A DNA stretch of 64,000 bases from Bacillota bacterium (GTDB taxonomy: Bacteria > Bacillota > Bacilli > Paenibacillales > NBRC-103111), in assembly GCA_023388055.1 (NCBI GenBank), contig JAEWGW010000018.1:150494-214493 (forward strand), in the 5' to 3' direction. A model generated the notes under the pieces. It saw only the letters and a list, made by a program, of their open reading frames with translations, did no database searches and was not told the origin of the DNA. Below are positions 19,278 to 29,800 of the stretch, one piece after another; within the stretch, counting starts at the first letter, position 1, and every line of letters begins with the position of its first letter. A program made the translations under genes and the position numbers.

Positions 19278-19844
19278 TCAGGCTTTGGCTCTCTGACCAG
19301 TCATTGTTTTCCACATTTCAAAATAAGCCAACACCGATTCGTCACAGAAGGGCTCCCCCCGGCTCCGCGCCAGCACAAGAACCTCCTCCAGCCCCAGCTT
19401 CACCTTCTCCTCCACAGCCTGGGAGTAATGGTAGAGCTTCCGGTGTTTGTTGTACTCATCCTCATCCAGAACGTAGATATCTCCCTTCTGGTTGAGAATG
19501 ACGTCCAGGTCATAATCGATGTACGTAATAATCTCGCCCGACTGGTAGTAGGGGGACGCCACGTTGCAATAATAGCGGATCCCTTCATCCTCCAGAAGCG
19601 CCACAACATTAAACCATTTTCCCGGTAAAAAAAAGGAAACGCCCGGAATCCGGCTGGTCCATTCCCTGCCGTCCGATTCCTGGATGCGCGTATGGCAATT
19701 CACGAAGACCCGGAACGCACCTTCCCGGTGTGCGGAGGCCAGAGATTCCTGGGGAATCTCCCAGTTTTCCAGCCATACCCGGTGCAAATGCCCGTCGTGC
19801 TTGAAGCTCTTAATTAAGGTAAAGGATTCGCCCTGCTTCGCCAT
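19278..19844 (-). CDS. DUF402 protein, nucleoside phosphatase-like (YgaC/Ntdp type)
   Basis: The 188-residue protein has the DUF402 beta-barrel signature: conserved aromatic residues in the first half and the acidic metal-binding run ITYIDYDLDVI followed by a Tyr-Val-Leu-Asp-Glu segment (about residues 115-145). Staphylococcal and Bacillus members hydrolyse nucleoside tri- and diphosphates. The ATG at 19844 has AGGAGGTG 8 nt before it. It is the first gene of the run leading to queG. Confidence 0.88.
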   Translation of the reverse strand: MAKQGESFTLIKSFKHDGHLHRVWLENWEIPQESLASAHREGAFRVFVNCHTRIQESDGREWTSRIPGVSFFLPGKWFNVVALLEDEGIRYYCNVASPYYQSGEIITYIDYDLDVILNQKGDIYVLDEDEYNKHRKLYHYSQAVEEKVKLGLEEVLVLARSRGEPFCDESVLAYFEMWKTMTGQRAKA

Positions 19845-19911
19845 GGCCGGTTCACCTCCTGTCCGGGTCTTTACGCATAGACAAATTTCATAATTAGACA
19901 ACTCTTCATAT

Positions 19912-19961
19912 ATAGAAAAGCATATCTTTCCGCCAAATGCAACGATTCGCGAAAGATATGC
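19912..19961 (-). terminator. Terminator after the GNAT gene
   Basis: The perfect 11-bp arms GCATATCTTTC and GAAAGATATGC lie at 19920-19930 and 19951-19961. On the minus strand they are followed by TTTTCTATATA. It lies 44 bp past the stop of the GNAT gene. Confidence 0.88.
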
Positions 19962-20004
19962 CTATAGGTTCATTCTGGCAATATGAATATGGAAATAGGG
20001 ACGG

Positions 20005-20547
20005 TTAACAGCCGGCAAGAATACTCAGCTTTCCATAAGAGCGGTTGAAGTTCTCCTCACCGCAGCCAAGCTTCTCATAAACGGGAAGCAGCTGCTCATT
20101 ATAGTTGTCCACCGGGACGGCCACATGCTGGATATGCCGGTGCGAAAAGCGCTGCTTCATGCTTTCCATTAAGGAACGGGCAATCCCTCTGCGCTGGTGG
20201 TCCGGGTGAACGGCAACCCGGTAATAGTAGCCTTTGTTACGGTGGATAGTTCCGATCATCACACCCAGGACTTCTTCGTCTTCGGAAGCCACAAGGATCA
20301 GCCCGCTGTCCCAGTTTAACTGGCGCGCGAATGCTGTCATCGTTTCCTCCAGACAGGTTTCATCCAACACAAGCTCCAACAAATCCGTAATTTTCCCATA
20401 ATCAGACAACTGGAATGAACGTACAACCATAGGCTTGGATCGCGCTCCTATCTCCAATTTGAGGTCAGACTTAGTAAATTCGACATAATAAACCCGATTC
20501 CTGCCGAAATCGAGAAAAATATTAATGAAATCTTTATGAATCGCCAT
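20005..20547 (-). CDS. GNAT family N-acetyltransferase
   Basis: The protein has 180 residues. The acetyl-CoA fold covers about residues 40-178, with the pyrophosphate loop VHPDHQRRGIARSLM (motif A). The first 38 residues are an extra beta-rich piece not usual for the family. The ATG has AGGAGG about 12 nt upstream. It stands alone, with its own terminator, upstream of and divergent from sodA. The substrate is unknown. Confidence 0.87.
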   Translation of the reverse strand: MAIHKDFINIFLDFGRNRVYYVEFTKSDLKLEIGARSKPMVVRSFQLSDYGKITDLLELVLDETCLEETMTAFARQLNWDSGLILVASEDEEVLGVMIGTIHRNKGYYYRVAVHPDHQRRGIARSLMESMKQRFSHRHIQHVAVPVDNYNEQLLPVYEKLGCGEENFNRSYGKLSILAGC

Positions 20548-20785
20548 AATGCTCCCGTTTCCTCCTGAAAGCGCTTAATATGAAGCGTTTACAAACATAT
20601 ATAGGTAATGGTGGTAGTTAAATGGAACTAGTTTGGGTTTAATAAAAAAGTTTGACTCTGCTGATTCATCCTTCCTCCATTTGGGTAAATACATGGGGTG
20701 CCCGACGATCTATGCATAAATTTCCTGGTTTGACTTAGACTAAAATGAAGATTCGATGAAGATCCGGACTTTCTAAACATTTATG

Positions 20786-20818
20786 TTGCATTATTATCAT
20801 AATTCGTGGATAATAATG
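20786..20818 (+). promoter_or_regulatory. sodA promoter with overlapping inverted-repeat operator
   Basis: TTGCAT (20786-20791) and GATAAT (20809-20814) are 17 bp apart. A perfect 10-bp inverted repeat, CATTATTATC at 20789-20798 and GATAATAATG at 20809-20818, covers both elements. The AT-rich form resembles a Fur-family or similar metalloregulator site, but it does not match the PerR consensus closely. Confidence 0.65.
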
Positions 20819-20882
20819 TTTGTAAAGAAGTTCCGGATTTAAATAAACCAAATTGACCCAATTTGAAGGAGGATTTATTACC

Positions 20883-21497
20883 ATGGCCCATCAATTACCC
20901 GCTCTTCCGTATGCGAACAATGCTCTCGAACCCCACATCGATGAAACGACCATGATGATCCATCATGACCGCCACCATAACGCCTATGTAACCAACTTGA
21001 ACGCCGCTCTGGATAAGCATCCTGAGCTTCACGACAAGTCCCTGGACGCGCTGATCGCTGATCTGAACGCTGTTCCCGAGGACATCCGCACGGCGGTTCG
21101 CAACAATGGCGGCGGCCACCACAACCACTCCCTGTTCTGGGAAGTAATCGGCCCCAACGGCGGCGGCGACCCGACTGGCCCTGTAGGCGCAGCAATCGAA
21201 TCCGAGCTGGGCGGCTTCGCCAAGTTCAAGGAAACCTTCGCTGCTGCTGCCGCTACCCGCTTCGGCTCCGGCTGGGCATGGCTCGTGGTTGGCAAGGACG
21301 GCAAGCTGAAGGTATACAGCACTGCCAACCAAGACTCCCCGGTGATGGAAGGCGAAACTCCGATCCTTGGTCTGGACGTGTGGGAGCATGCCTACTACCT
21401 TAAGTACCAAAACAAACGCCCGGATTATGTTTCCGCGTTCTGGAACGTGGTCAACTGGGCTGAAGTCAACAAACGCTACGAAGCTGCGAAGAAGTAA
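20883..21497 (+). CDS. sodA: Superoxide dismutase (Mn/Fe type)
   Basis: The 204-residue enzyme converts superoxide to hydrogen peroxide and oxygen. The metal ligands are seen in family order: His in EPHIDETTM (residue 27), His in NHSLFW (about 85), then Asp and His in LDVWEHAYYL (about 166-170). The ATG at 20883 has GGAGGA 9 nt upstream. It is a single-gene unit with its own promoter and terminator. Confidence 0.97.
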   Translation: MAHQLPALPYANNALEPHIDETTMMIHHDRHHNAYVTNLNAALDKHPELHDKSLDALIADLNAVPEDIRTAVRNNGGGHHNHSLFWEVIGPNGGGDPTGPVGAAIESELGGFAKFKETFAAAAATRFGSGWAWLVVGKDGKLKVYSTANQDSPVMEGETPILGLDVWEHAYYLKYQNKRPDYVSAFWNVVNWAEVNKRYEAAKK

Positions 21498-21514
21498 ACC
21501 TTCTTCCTGATATA

Positions 21515-21542
21515 AAAGCAGACCTGCGGGTCTGCTTTTTTC
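21515..21542 (+). terminator. sodA terminator
   Basis: The perfect arms AAAGCAGACC / GGTCTGCTTT with a TGCG loop and a T-run lie 17 bp past the sodA stop. Confidence 0.95.
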
Positions 21543-21668
21543 GTTGGGCGATGGTTGAGGTATGGTTGGGCTCTGCGTAGCTTCGGCGCCTTTATGGTAT
21601 TATATGGAATTTTATGGTTGGGAATAGTCCTTTGAAGCTCCTTGTCGGGTATTATCCCCTTCACTCAG

Positions 21669-21813
21669 GATAGGGCATGCGTAGCTGGATTACTTAGGTT
21701 AGGGCATACGCTGCCGGTTACTTAGGTTAGGGCATACATTGCCGGGTTACCTAGGATAGGGCATACGTTACCGGGTTACCTAGGATAGGGCATACGTTAC
21801 CGGGTTACTTAGG
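21669..21813. repeat. 29-bp tandem repeat, about five copies
   Basis: The unit contains TAGGGCATACGTTACCGGG and a TTACCTAG link. Copies 4 and 5 are almost identical, the first is more diverged. No coding frame is associated. Confidence 0.85.
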
Positions 21814-21876
21814 TTAAGGTTTGGGCTGCCGGGCTGCCGACTTGTTACTAGCTGTGCGTACAACAAGATCCCCCCT

Positions 21877-22131
21877 TTTATACGAAAATGCCGCGTCTGC
21901 CCCGACATTTTCATCCCTGGCGCTGACCGAGAGGCCGTGCGGGATTCTAACGGAAGTGAGAGCCTCTATTCCGCCCAAAACAACACTCCAAAAAATCTAA
22001 CGGAAGTGAGCGCTCTTATTATGCTCCAATGAAGCCAAAACCGGGTCCCAGCCTACAAATAAGAGCTCTGGCCGCCGTTAGAATTTTTAGAAGGCCTAAT
22101 TTGGCGAAATAAGAGCTCTGACCGCCGTTAG
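21877..22131. repeat. Four-arm intergenic element, copy 3
   Basis: Direct arms at 21947 and 21997 (core CTAACGGAAGTGAG), inverted arms at 22058 and 22108 (core CCGCCGTTAG); spacings 50, 61 and 50 bp. About 70 bp of 5' flank, starting TTTTATACGAAAATGC, is shared with copy 4 at 36231. The IS3 element begins 190 bp further on. Confidence 0.9.
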
Positions 22132-22388
22132 CTTCTCCTGCCATCACGTCAGCTCCTAAGCACTCCTCCAATCCTCGTTACTTTTCCCGCCTCTGCTCTC
22201 AACTTGTCTTCCTTTCCAAATTACCCTCCTCTCCCCTGCAACCTTCTCTTCTTGGTTTCTGTCCCCCCACCTTTCTTCTAATGCCCCCACATTCCTTGGT
22301 TACCCGCCCTTTTGATGCTAGACTGAATAGTAGACACGAAGAACCGAGAATTTTAGAATAAAGCTATCTCATATTCGAGGTGTCCGAA

Positions 22389-22676
22389 ATGACGAAAAAG
22401 TATGACAAAGAATTTAAACTGCAAACGATTCAGATGATTCAAGAAGAAGGAAAGGCAGTGGCGCAAGTAGCACGGGAACTGGGGATAAGCGAGAACACCC
22501 TGTACCGGTGGATGTCGGAATACAAGGAGTCGGGTAAGCAAGCTTTCCCTGGAAGTGGACAACTGAAGCCGGAAGACAAGGCTTTACGAGATATGCAGAA
22601 GCGGATCCGTGACCTGGAAGAGGAGAATGAGATCCTAAAAAAAGCCATGCACTACTTTGCAAAAGACCGGCGCTGA
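22389..22676 (+). CDS. IS3 family transposase OrfA
   Basis: The 95-residue helix-turn-helix protein (VAQVARELGISENTLYRWM, about residues 23-42) is followed by a leucine-zipper-like coiled coil (LEEENEILKKAM). OrfA binds the element ends. Seven A bases at 22637-22643 just before a G form the usual -1 slippage site for making the OrfAB fusion. The ATG at 22389 follows GAGGTG. Confidence 0.92.
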   Translation: MTKKYDKEFKLQTIQMIQEEGKAVAQVARELGISENTLYRWMSEYKESGKQAFPGSGQLKPEDKALRDMQKRIRDLEEENEILKKAMHYFAKDRR

Positions 22677-23539
22677 TCTATGCCTTTGTTCACGATCATC
22701 GCTCCGAGTGCCGTGTGGCAAAGTTGTGCGAAGTAATGAACGTATCCAGAAGTGGATATTACAAATGGAGCAAGCGAGTCGAAAGTAAACGGGAGAAGCG
22801 GCACAGAAGGTTGGAGAAGCGGATCCGGAGGATCTTCTTGGATAGCCGCCGTCTGTATGGAAGTCCGAAGATCCACAAGGTGCTTCAAAAGTAAGGAACC
22901 AAGGTGTCGGAGAAGACGGTGGCTCGCATCATGAAGGAGCTTGGCCTGGTCTCCCGGACGGTGAAGAAGTACAAAGCAACCACAAACTCCAAACATCATT
23001 TGCCTGTATTTGAAAATGAGTTGAATCAACGCTTTAGAGTGTTGGCTCCCCACAAGACCTGGGTTACGGACATCACCTACATTCCGACCGATGAAGGTTG
23101 GTTGTATCTCGCAAGTGTTATGGACTTGTACAGCCGCAAAATCGTTGGGTTTCACATGGATGAACGGATGACGAAGTCGCTGGTGCTGAAGGCCTTAGAA
23201 CGCGCTTATATGCAGCAAGGAAAACCGAAAGGGATCCTCCACCATTCTGACCGCGGCAGCCAATATGCCTCTCATGACTACCAGGCCCGGTTGAAGGAAT
23301 ACAACATGAAAGGCAGCATGAGTCGCAAAGGCAACTGTTACGACAACGCCTGCATCGAGTCGTTTCACAGTGTGATCAAGAAAGAACTGATCTATCTCGA
23401 GAAGTTCAAAACACGGGAGCAGGCTCGAAAACGTATTTTCGAATATATCACATGTTTCTATAATGGAAAAAGGATCCATTCTTCCATAGGGTACCACACA
23501 CCCCTTGAATACGAACGTATGTACCGACCGACTGCATGA
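22637..23539 (+). pseudogene. IS3 family transposase OrfB, interrupted by a stop codon
   Basis: In the -1 frame from the slippery site the protein reads through a typical OrfB N-terminus (RSGYYKWSKR) until TAA at 22892-22894, then continues in the same frame to 23539. The rve catalytic core is intact: Asp in TWVTDITYIP, Asp in HHSDRGSQY, and Glu in CYDNACIESFHS (DDE). A single base change in a CAA or GAA codon explains the stop. A shortened product could start at the GTG at 22904, but it would lack the N-terminal part. Confidence 0.85.
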
Positions 23540-23715
23540 TATTCTCGGTTCTATATGTCTACTCTATTGACAGAGGTACATTTTCCCTCCCACCCCCTTA
23601 TTTTCACCCTTCCTGACTAAAGGGGATAGTGAAAGACAAGGCGTTTAAAAGGCAGTCTGGGCATAGGCGTGTGGTAGAAGGATGGAAGAAATTAGAGGAA
23701 ACAGCTTCCTGCGAA

Positions 23716-23752
23716 ACAAAAAACAGGCTCCCATGTTATTGGGGAACCTGTT
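23716..23752 (-). terminator. Terminator after the giant SLH enzyme gene
   Basis: Arms AACAGG..TCCC and GGGA..CCTGTT with one mismatch are followed by a T-run on the minus strand, about 20 bp past the stop of the unshifted frame. Confidence 0.8.
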
Positions 23753-23820
23753 CATACCAAGTATTAGTTTTTATTGACCATCGGAAAAATCTAATTGCGC
23801 CAGCATGCGGTCCAGAATCG

Positions 23821-26800
23821 TCAGGCTCTCGGCACGGGTTGCCTGGGCCATAGGATCGAACCGCCCAGCAGGCCCTGCCGGGTAAGGGCCTCAACGGCCG
23901 GTTTGGCCCATCCGGCGATGGCCGCGTCGTCTCCGTACGGCACCTGCCCCGGACCTGCGGCCGAAGCGGCCACAGCCGGTTTCATCCCCGCCAGCTCTGC
24001 GGCGCGGTGGACCATCACCGCCAATTCCTGGCGGGTAACGGCTTCACCCGGCCGGAAGCTGCCATCGCCGTAGCCTTCAACCAGCTTCATCACAGAAGCC
24101 GAGCGGACGGCTCCCGCGAACCAGTCTGCTGCCCCAACATCGGTGTAGGTACGATTATCTCCACCTGTAGCGGTTGGGGACAGCCCTAACGCACGGACCA
24201 GAAAAGCTGCCACCTCGGCACGGGTTACACTTTTGTCAGGTTGGAACTCCTCGGGAGCCATGCCGTCTGCAATCATACGCGCTGCCATTCGTTCCATACC
24301 GCCCTGTGCCCAGTGCCCCTTCATGTCGGCAAAGGTGCGCGTATGCTGTACCAGCAAATACGTGCTGTTGGTGCGGCTGTAAATGTGCACCTCTCCACCA
24401 TCCGTCCGGAAAGGAACCGGCTCCAGCACCCAGCTGCCATCCGCCGCGGGAACTATTCTGGCAACAGCCAGTGAGCCTTCATTCAGGGATATACCAGTCT
24501 CCGGCTTTACTGTCCGTTTTACATATCCGCTGAAGTTCTTCAACTCCTGTTCCTTGCCATCCGGAGCAGATATCTTGACAGCGAATTCCCATGCTCCGGC
24601 CACCTTCCATCCTGCAGCTGTGGCCGAGGCTTCGGCAGTATCGTTCATTCGTGCCGTTATCTCTAACTGGAGCTTGTTTGTTTCGGTGCCCAGCTCGCGG
24701 GCTAAACGCCCCAAGTCCAACTCCTTCACGGGCAGTGCGTAAGAGGCCTGAGCGGTTTGTACCACAAGGGTATCCACATGCCCGTCTTGCAGAAGCTTAC
24801 CCAGGACAGCTCCGGAAAGGCGTACCCCTTCCACGGGAGAATTCCCCTGGACGGAGCCCTCCACTGCCTTCAAGAGCACTTGCCCGCCAACTGCCGCTTC
24901 CAACGCCCGCTCCAATAACAGACCATCGATTTCGGCCAACGCCACAGAGTCGGTTGGATTAGCCGTGCCTACTGAACCAGTTGGACCAGGTGTAGGCACA
25001 CTACCGGAGCCGCCATCATTGGGTTCCTCATTCGAGGAGCTACCATCAGGCGTTCCGCTACCCGGGTCTTCACCGCCAGGTGTTCCGTTGCCGGGCGTTC
25101 CGCTGCCCGGGTCCTCACCACCGGGGGTTCCATTGCCGGGCGTTCCGCTGCCCGGGTCCTCACCACCGGGGGTTCCATTGCCAGGCGTTCCGCTACCCGA
25201 GTCTTCACCGCCAGGCGTCCCGTTACCAGGCGTTCCGCTACCCGAGTCTTCACCGCCAGGCGTCCCGTTACCAGGCGTTCCGCTGCCCGGATCTTCACCG
25301 CCAGGCGTCCCGTTACCAGGCGTTCCGCCGCCCGGGTCTTCACCGCCAGGCGTTCCATTACCGGGCGTTCCGCTGCCCGGGTCTTCACCACCGGGGGTTC
25401 CGCCTGTGGGATCCTGCGCCAGCCGCGTTACGTCAATTACATACTGTGCAGCTTCACCATTCTCGGCAGTTACCGCAATGACGATGCGGTTCTGCCCCAC
25501 CTCCAACGGGAGAGCTGCCGTATGGCTTCCCTCCACCGGAGCTACGGTTACCGTGCCTTCTGCCGCCGGTAAACCCGCCGCTGAGTCGCCGGCCTCTGTT
25601 GTGCCGCCTGCCTCTGTTGTGCGGTCAGCTTCTATTGTGCTGCCGGCCACTCCGGCACCGCTGGTAATGGTCACAGCTGCCAGAGGATCAGCCACGGCTG
25701 TCACTGTGACTACCTCTGTTTCATAGGCAACCTGGGCCGTGTAGGCCAGGGCTTCCGGAGCAAACACCGGCTCCAGATCTCCCGCGCTGAGTGTAAGCTG
25801 GTTTAGCCGCCATTCATCCGACAGCTCCTCAATAACTGCCTCTACCCCTTCTTTTTGGTAAAAATTGGTTGTAATACTTTCTACCGTATTCCCCTTCAGC
25901 TTGATTCCCTTGCCTGCAAACAATCCAATGCCGTTGGTGTTGCCTGTGAGTACATTGCCCTCAATACGCACATTCTCCGGATCACCCTCGCCGATATAGT
26001 TGGCATTGGTGTCGCCGTTGTCGTGCTCCAACAGAATCGCCCAATATCCAGTGGCGGTATTATTGCGGACGGTATTACCCCGGATGATGGTGCCGGGACC
26101 GTTCAGGATATTGATGCCTGATGCATCGGGGACATCCACTGTATTTTCGATCACATTGTTCACGATCACCGTATCCGGGGTTCCCATCGTGACCACAATC
26201 CCCTCCCGGCTGTTGCGGATGAGATTGTCCCGGATCAGGTTGCCGGGGCCGGTTTTGCTGTGGTTGCTGGGAGCCGTGCCGCCGGTATTGCCAAGGCCGA
26301 CGGCTCCGCCGGTGAGAATATTTTCCACCAGATTGCCGGAAATCTCATTGAGATATTCCAGCTCCCCGTGAAGATCGATGGCATCCAGCTTGGTCTGGAT
26401 GAACGCATTGTTGCGCACCGTGTTGTTATGAGCCACGTTCTGGATCAGAGCGCCGTGGCGCAGATACGGCCCCTCAAACCGGGAATCCTCCACCAGATTC
26501 CACAGGGTATCGTTGGCAAAACCCAGCCGGTCCACCTTGGGCATACCCTGGATGGCCACGCCATAACCGGAGCCGCCCGGCCCCACATCTGTAGCATTGC
26601 GGAAGGTACTGTTCTGCACAATCACATCATGGCTGTTCTCAATGCGGATGGCCATCCGCCGGAACTTCTCCACAGTGACATGATGGATGGTCACGTTGTA
26701 CGAAGGGTCTTCCCCGTAGTTGCTGATCATGATCAGACTGTCCGGTCCCCCCGCAGCAGGATTATTGTTTTTGTGATCGGTTGTGTACTCCTTGTTCCAG

Positions 26801-29800
26801 GCAGAGGTTAAGGTCATGCCGGAAATTTGGAGGTTATGCTGCTTGGCGGATTTGAAAAGCGTGCTGTTTTTCACCATGTCCAGGGAGGTTCGGAGGACCG
26901 TGCCGTCTTCACTTTCCCCACGGATGTTGACGCCGCTTTTTAGGAACAGATTCGCCAAACCGTCCGGCGAGGTCAGCAGGTTGTAAACCCCGTCCGGAAT
27001 AAATACCTCATCTCCCGCAACCGCTGAATCGATGGCTGCCTGAATGGCCGGGCGGTCATCCTGCCCGTTGTCCGCCGGATCAGCGCCAAAGTCCAGCACA
27101 TTCAGCGTCCGCCCCGTTACCGGATTAGGGGTATGAAGGGCATGTGCGCTGCCGTCGGGCTTCGTCAGCCCTGCCTTGGTAAAAGGCACCGCCCCGGGAG
27201 GAGGCCCCGGCAAAATATAGGGCACCAGGGCCACAGGGGTATCCCCGTTGGCATACGGCGGATAAATATGCACATCCGTCAGGCTGGTAAATACGCTGCC
27301 GTCGGAATTGCCACGCCCGGTAATACGCACATATCTGGCATTCACATCCTCCAGATCAAACACCTGCAGCGCTGTGGTCAACCGGGTGGACCAGCCGTTG
27401 AAGCCGGGCGTCCAGTTCTCATCATCGACAGAGGTTTCGATCTCCAGCTGGGTTTTGCGGGCATCTCCTTTATAAAAGCCGATTCCCAGATATCCCACCT
27501 GCCGCAGCTCACCCAGATCAAACTTGATCCATGGGCCATCGCCGCTGGCCGACCAGCGGGTGTATGAGTTGTTGTCAAGGGTGTTGCTTTCGATATTGCC
27601 GTCGCTGCTGCTGGCCGTAACCGCTTCTACCGGAAGAGGAAGAATGGGCTCCGCCAGCGTTGTCCGGGTGAGCGTTAAGGAGGTGGTGCTGGTTTTGCCC
27701 GAGGCATCCACTGCCGCTACCGCAAAGTTGTATTCGGTACCCGGAGTCAATCCGGCTGCGGTGTAGGCATTCACCTCCGGCGCCAAGGTAGCAGCCAGCT
27801 CATTGCTGCGGTAGACCAGGTAATGGTCGATGGTGGAATCATCCAGGGCTTGGGGCCACTGCAGGTCCACGAAGTCGGTCCCCAGATTGTCCGCCTTCAG
27901 GAGGGAACCCTCCGGCCAATAAGGCGGGGCAATATCTCCGGAAAGATCAATGATTTCCATTACCTTCAAAGCAGGCCGGGGATTGCTGGTGCCGTTGGCC
28001 TCCTTGGAATAAATGTTGAAGGATACGCCTGTATTCTCGGCATCTCCAAGCATAAACACAATGGTTCCGTCAGCAAGCCGAGAACGCACATATTCCGTAA
28101 CATCCACGGTGTATACCTTGGGGTTTCCGCCTTTGTCCGCATCCACCGTGAAGCCGCCCAAGAGTTCGCCTGATGCCAGCTCCTTCACCGGAGCATTATT
28201 CCACGTTAAAGTGGTTTCGCTCCAATCACTGTCCGGGATGCCATACAATTGCACGGATACTTCTGTATTGGAGTTTCCTTTTTTAGCCGCCACCTGGAAG
28301 GTGTAGTGATAAGACGGATTTGCCGCTTGGCTGATATCGTACTTAAAATAAACATATTTTTTCCTCGAGCCGCTGGACGATACACTGAACAGGCCCTGGC
28401 TGGTGCCAGTTGCAGAATTGATGTTCTTATCTGCATTTTCTTTATCGCTGTCGATCAGCGCATCATCCGTTGGTGTCAGGATGGCAATTTCCTTTTCCAC
28501 CTGCTGCCCGGGCTGGTTAGGCTCTGCCGGTGTGACCGTCACCATTGCTTCCGCCAGCGCAGGCTGCTGGTAGACGGAAGAAACCACAGTGGCCACAATT
28601 TTCGTGCTGCCCGGAGCAACGCCTGTGACCCGTGCCTTCAGCCCGCCCAGGGATTCAACTGTGGCTACAGCGCTGCTATACGTGGACCAGGTAACCGTAA
28701 CCGTTCCGGGATCACCGGAGGATACCACTGCAGCGTTCAATTCCTTGTTGGCGCCGGCGGTCATCGTCCATGCCGTCGTATCCAGTTGAACAATCGGGCT
28801 TCCCGGATGAACCGTCCCGTTCCCAGGGTCCGGATTCCCCGGGTCTGTGCCCCCCGGCCCATAACCCGGCTTGTAAATAATCGGCTCCGTAACCAGCCTG
28901 TTCTTCACATATTGGTCGAGGAAAGTCCACGCCTCCGCGTTGGCGGTATCCGAGGCCGTTCCCGTAAAGCCGTGTCCCTGCCCGGGGACCAGCTTAAAGT
29001 CCACCACCTGCACGCCTGCCGCTGTCAGCTGTGCGGCGAACTTCACGCTGTTCTCATACGGAATCGTGCTGTCGGCATCGCCGTGGCGGATCCAGAAGGG
29101 CGGATCATCCGGAGAAGCATAGGTCCCCGGCATGGCCAGCCGGGCTTCGTTGGGCACGGTGAATGCCTTCTTCCCACCCAGTAGCGCCGTTACAGAGCTG
29201 TAATTGTTGGCGAATTCCGAAGTGAAATCAGCGGGACCGAACCAATCGGCTACAGCCTGAACCTTGTCGGAGTATTCCGGCCAGCCTCCGGTTCCGCCCA
29301 AATCAGGCACCGGCACAGTATTCCCGTTATCCAGCGTAATCAAGCTGCCTGCCTCCAGATCCCCGGTGGTGCCCAGCAATGAGGCCAAATGTCCTCCTGC
29401 AGAAGATCCCCATACACCGATCCGGCTGGGATCGATGAAATAATCAGCCGCATGGGCCCTCAGGAAACGGATCCCCAGCTTCACATCCTGAATCTGCGCC
29501 GGGAACGGCGCCTCCGGGGTCAGCCGGTAGCTCAGGGCCACACCGATATAGCCTCTTTTGAGCACATAATTGGAGATGTTGCCCAGAGCCTGCTTCCGGT
29601 CCCCGTGGTTCCAGCCGCCTCCGTGGATGTAGACCACAGCCGGCATAGCCGCAGCCGGAGCCACCTCCGGAACCGCAATGGAAGCGTAAATCTCCCGGTT
29701 CCCGGCCATCCCCACCAGCACATCCTCATACATCTTTACTCCGGCCGGAGGGACAAAAGGCGGCTGCTCCACCGGCTCCGGAATCGGCACCGGCGTCGGT

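Larger units (their letters stand above)
22323..23573 (+). mobile_element. IS3 family insertion sequence (decayed)
   Basis: Imperfect terminal inverted repeats are visible: 22331-22351 and the reverse complement of 23541-23561 share TAGACA and AGAACCGAGAAT. Between them are orfA and orfB in -1 frames with a poly-A slippery site. The exact ends and target duplication could not be fixed by eye. orfB carries an in-frame stop, so this copy is probably unable to move itself. Confidence 0.85.

Noticed and set aside
20789..20818. Classical PerR box upstream of sodA
   Set aside because: Only about 10 of 14 positions fit the PerR consensus, fewer than expected for a working site; the longer perfect dyad is the better description.
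21669..22131. Possible CRISPR array (regular repeats near 21669-22131)
   Set aside because: The 29-bp units are directly adjacent with no unique spacers, and the four-arm repeats are inverted in pairs; no cas genes are present.
22904..23539. Full-length active orfB starting at the GTG at 22904
   Set aside because: It lacks the N-terminal part that all IS3 OrfB proteins have, and the same frame continues upstream through a stop.
24965..25726. Pro-rich repeat protein on the plus strand
   Set aside because: It is the complementary reading of the 45-bp repeats in the giant enzyme gene.
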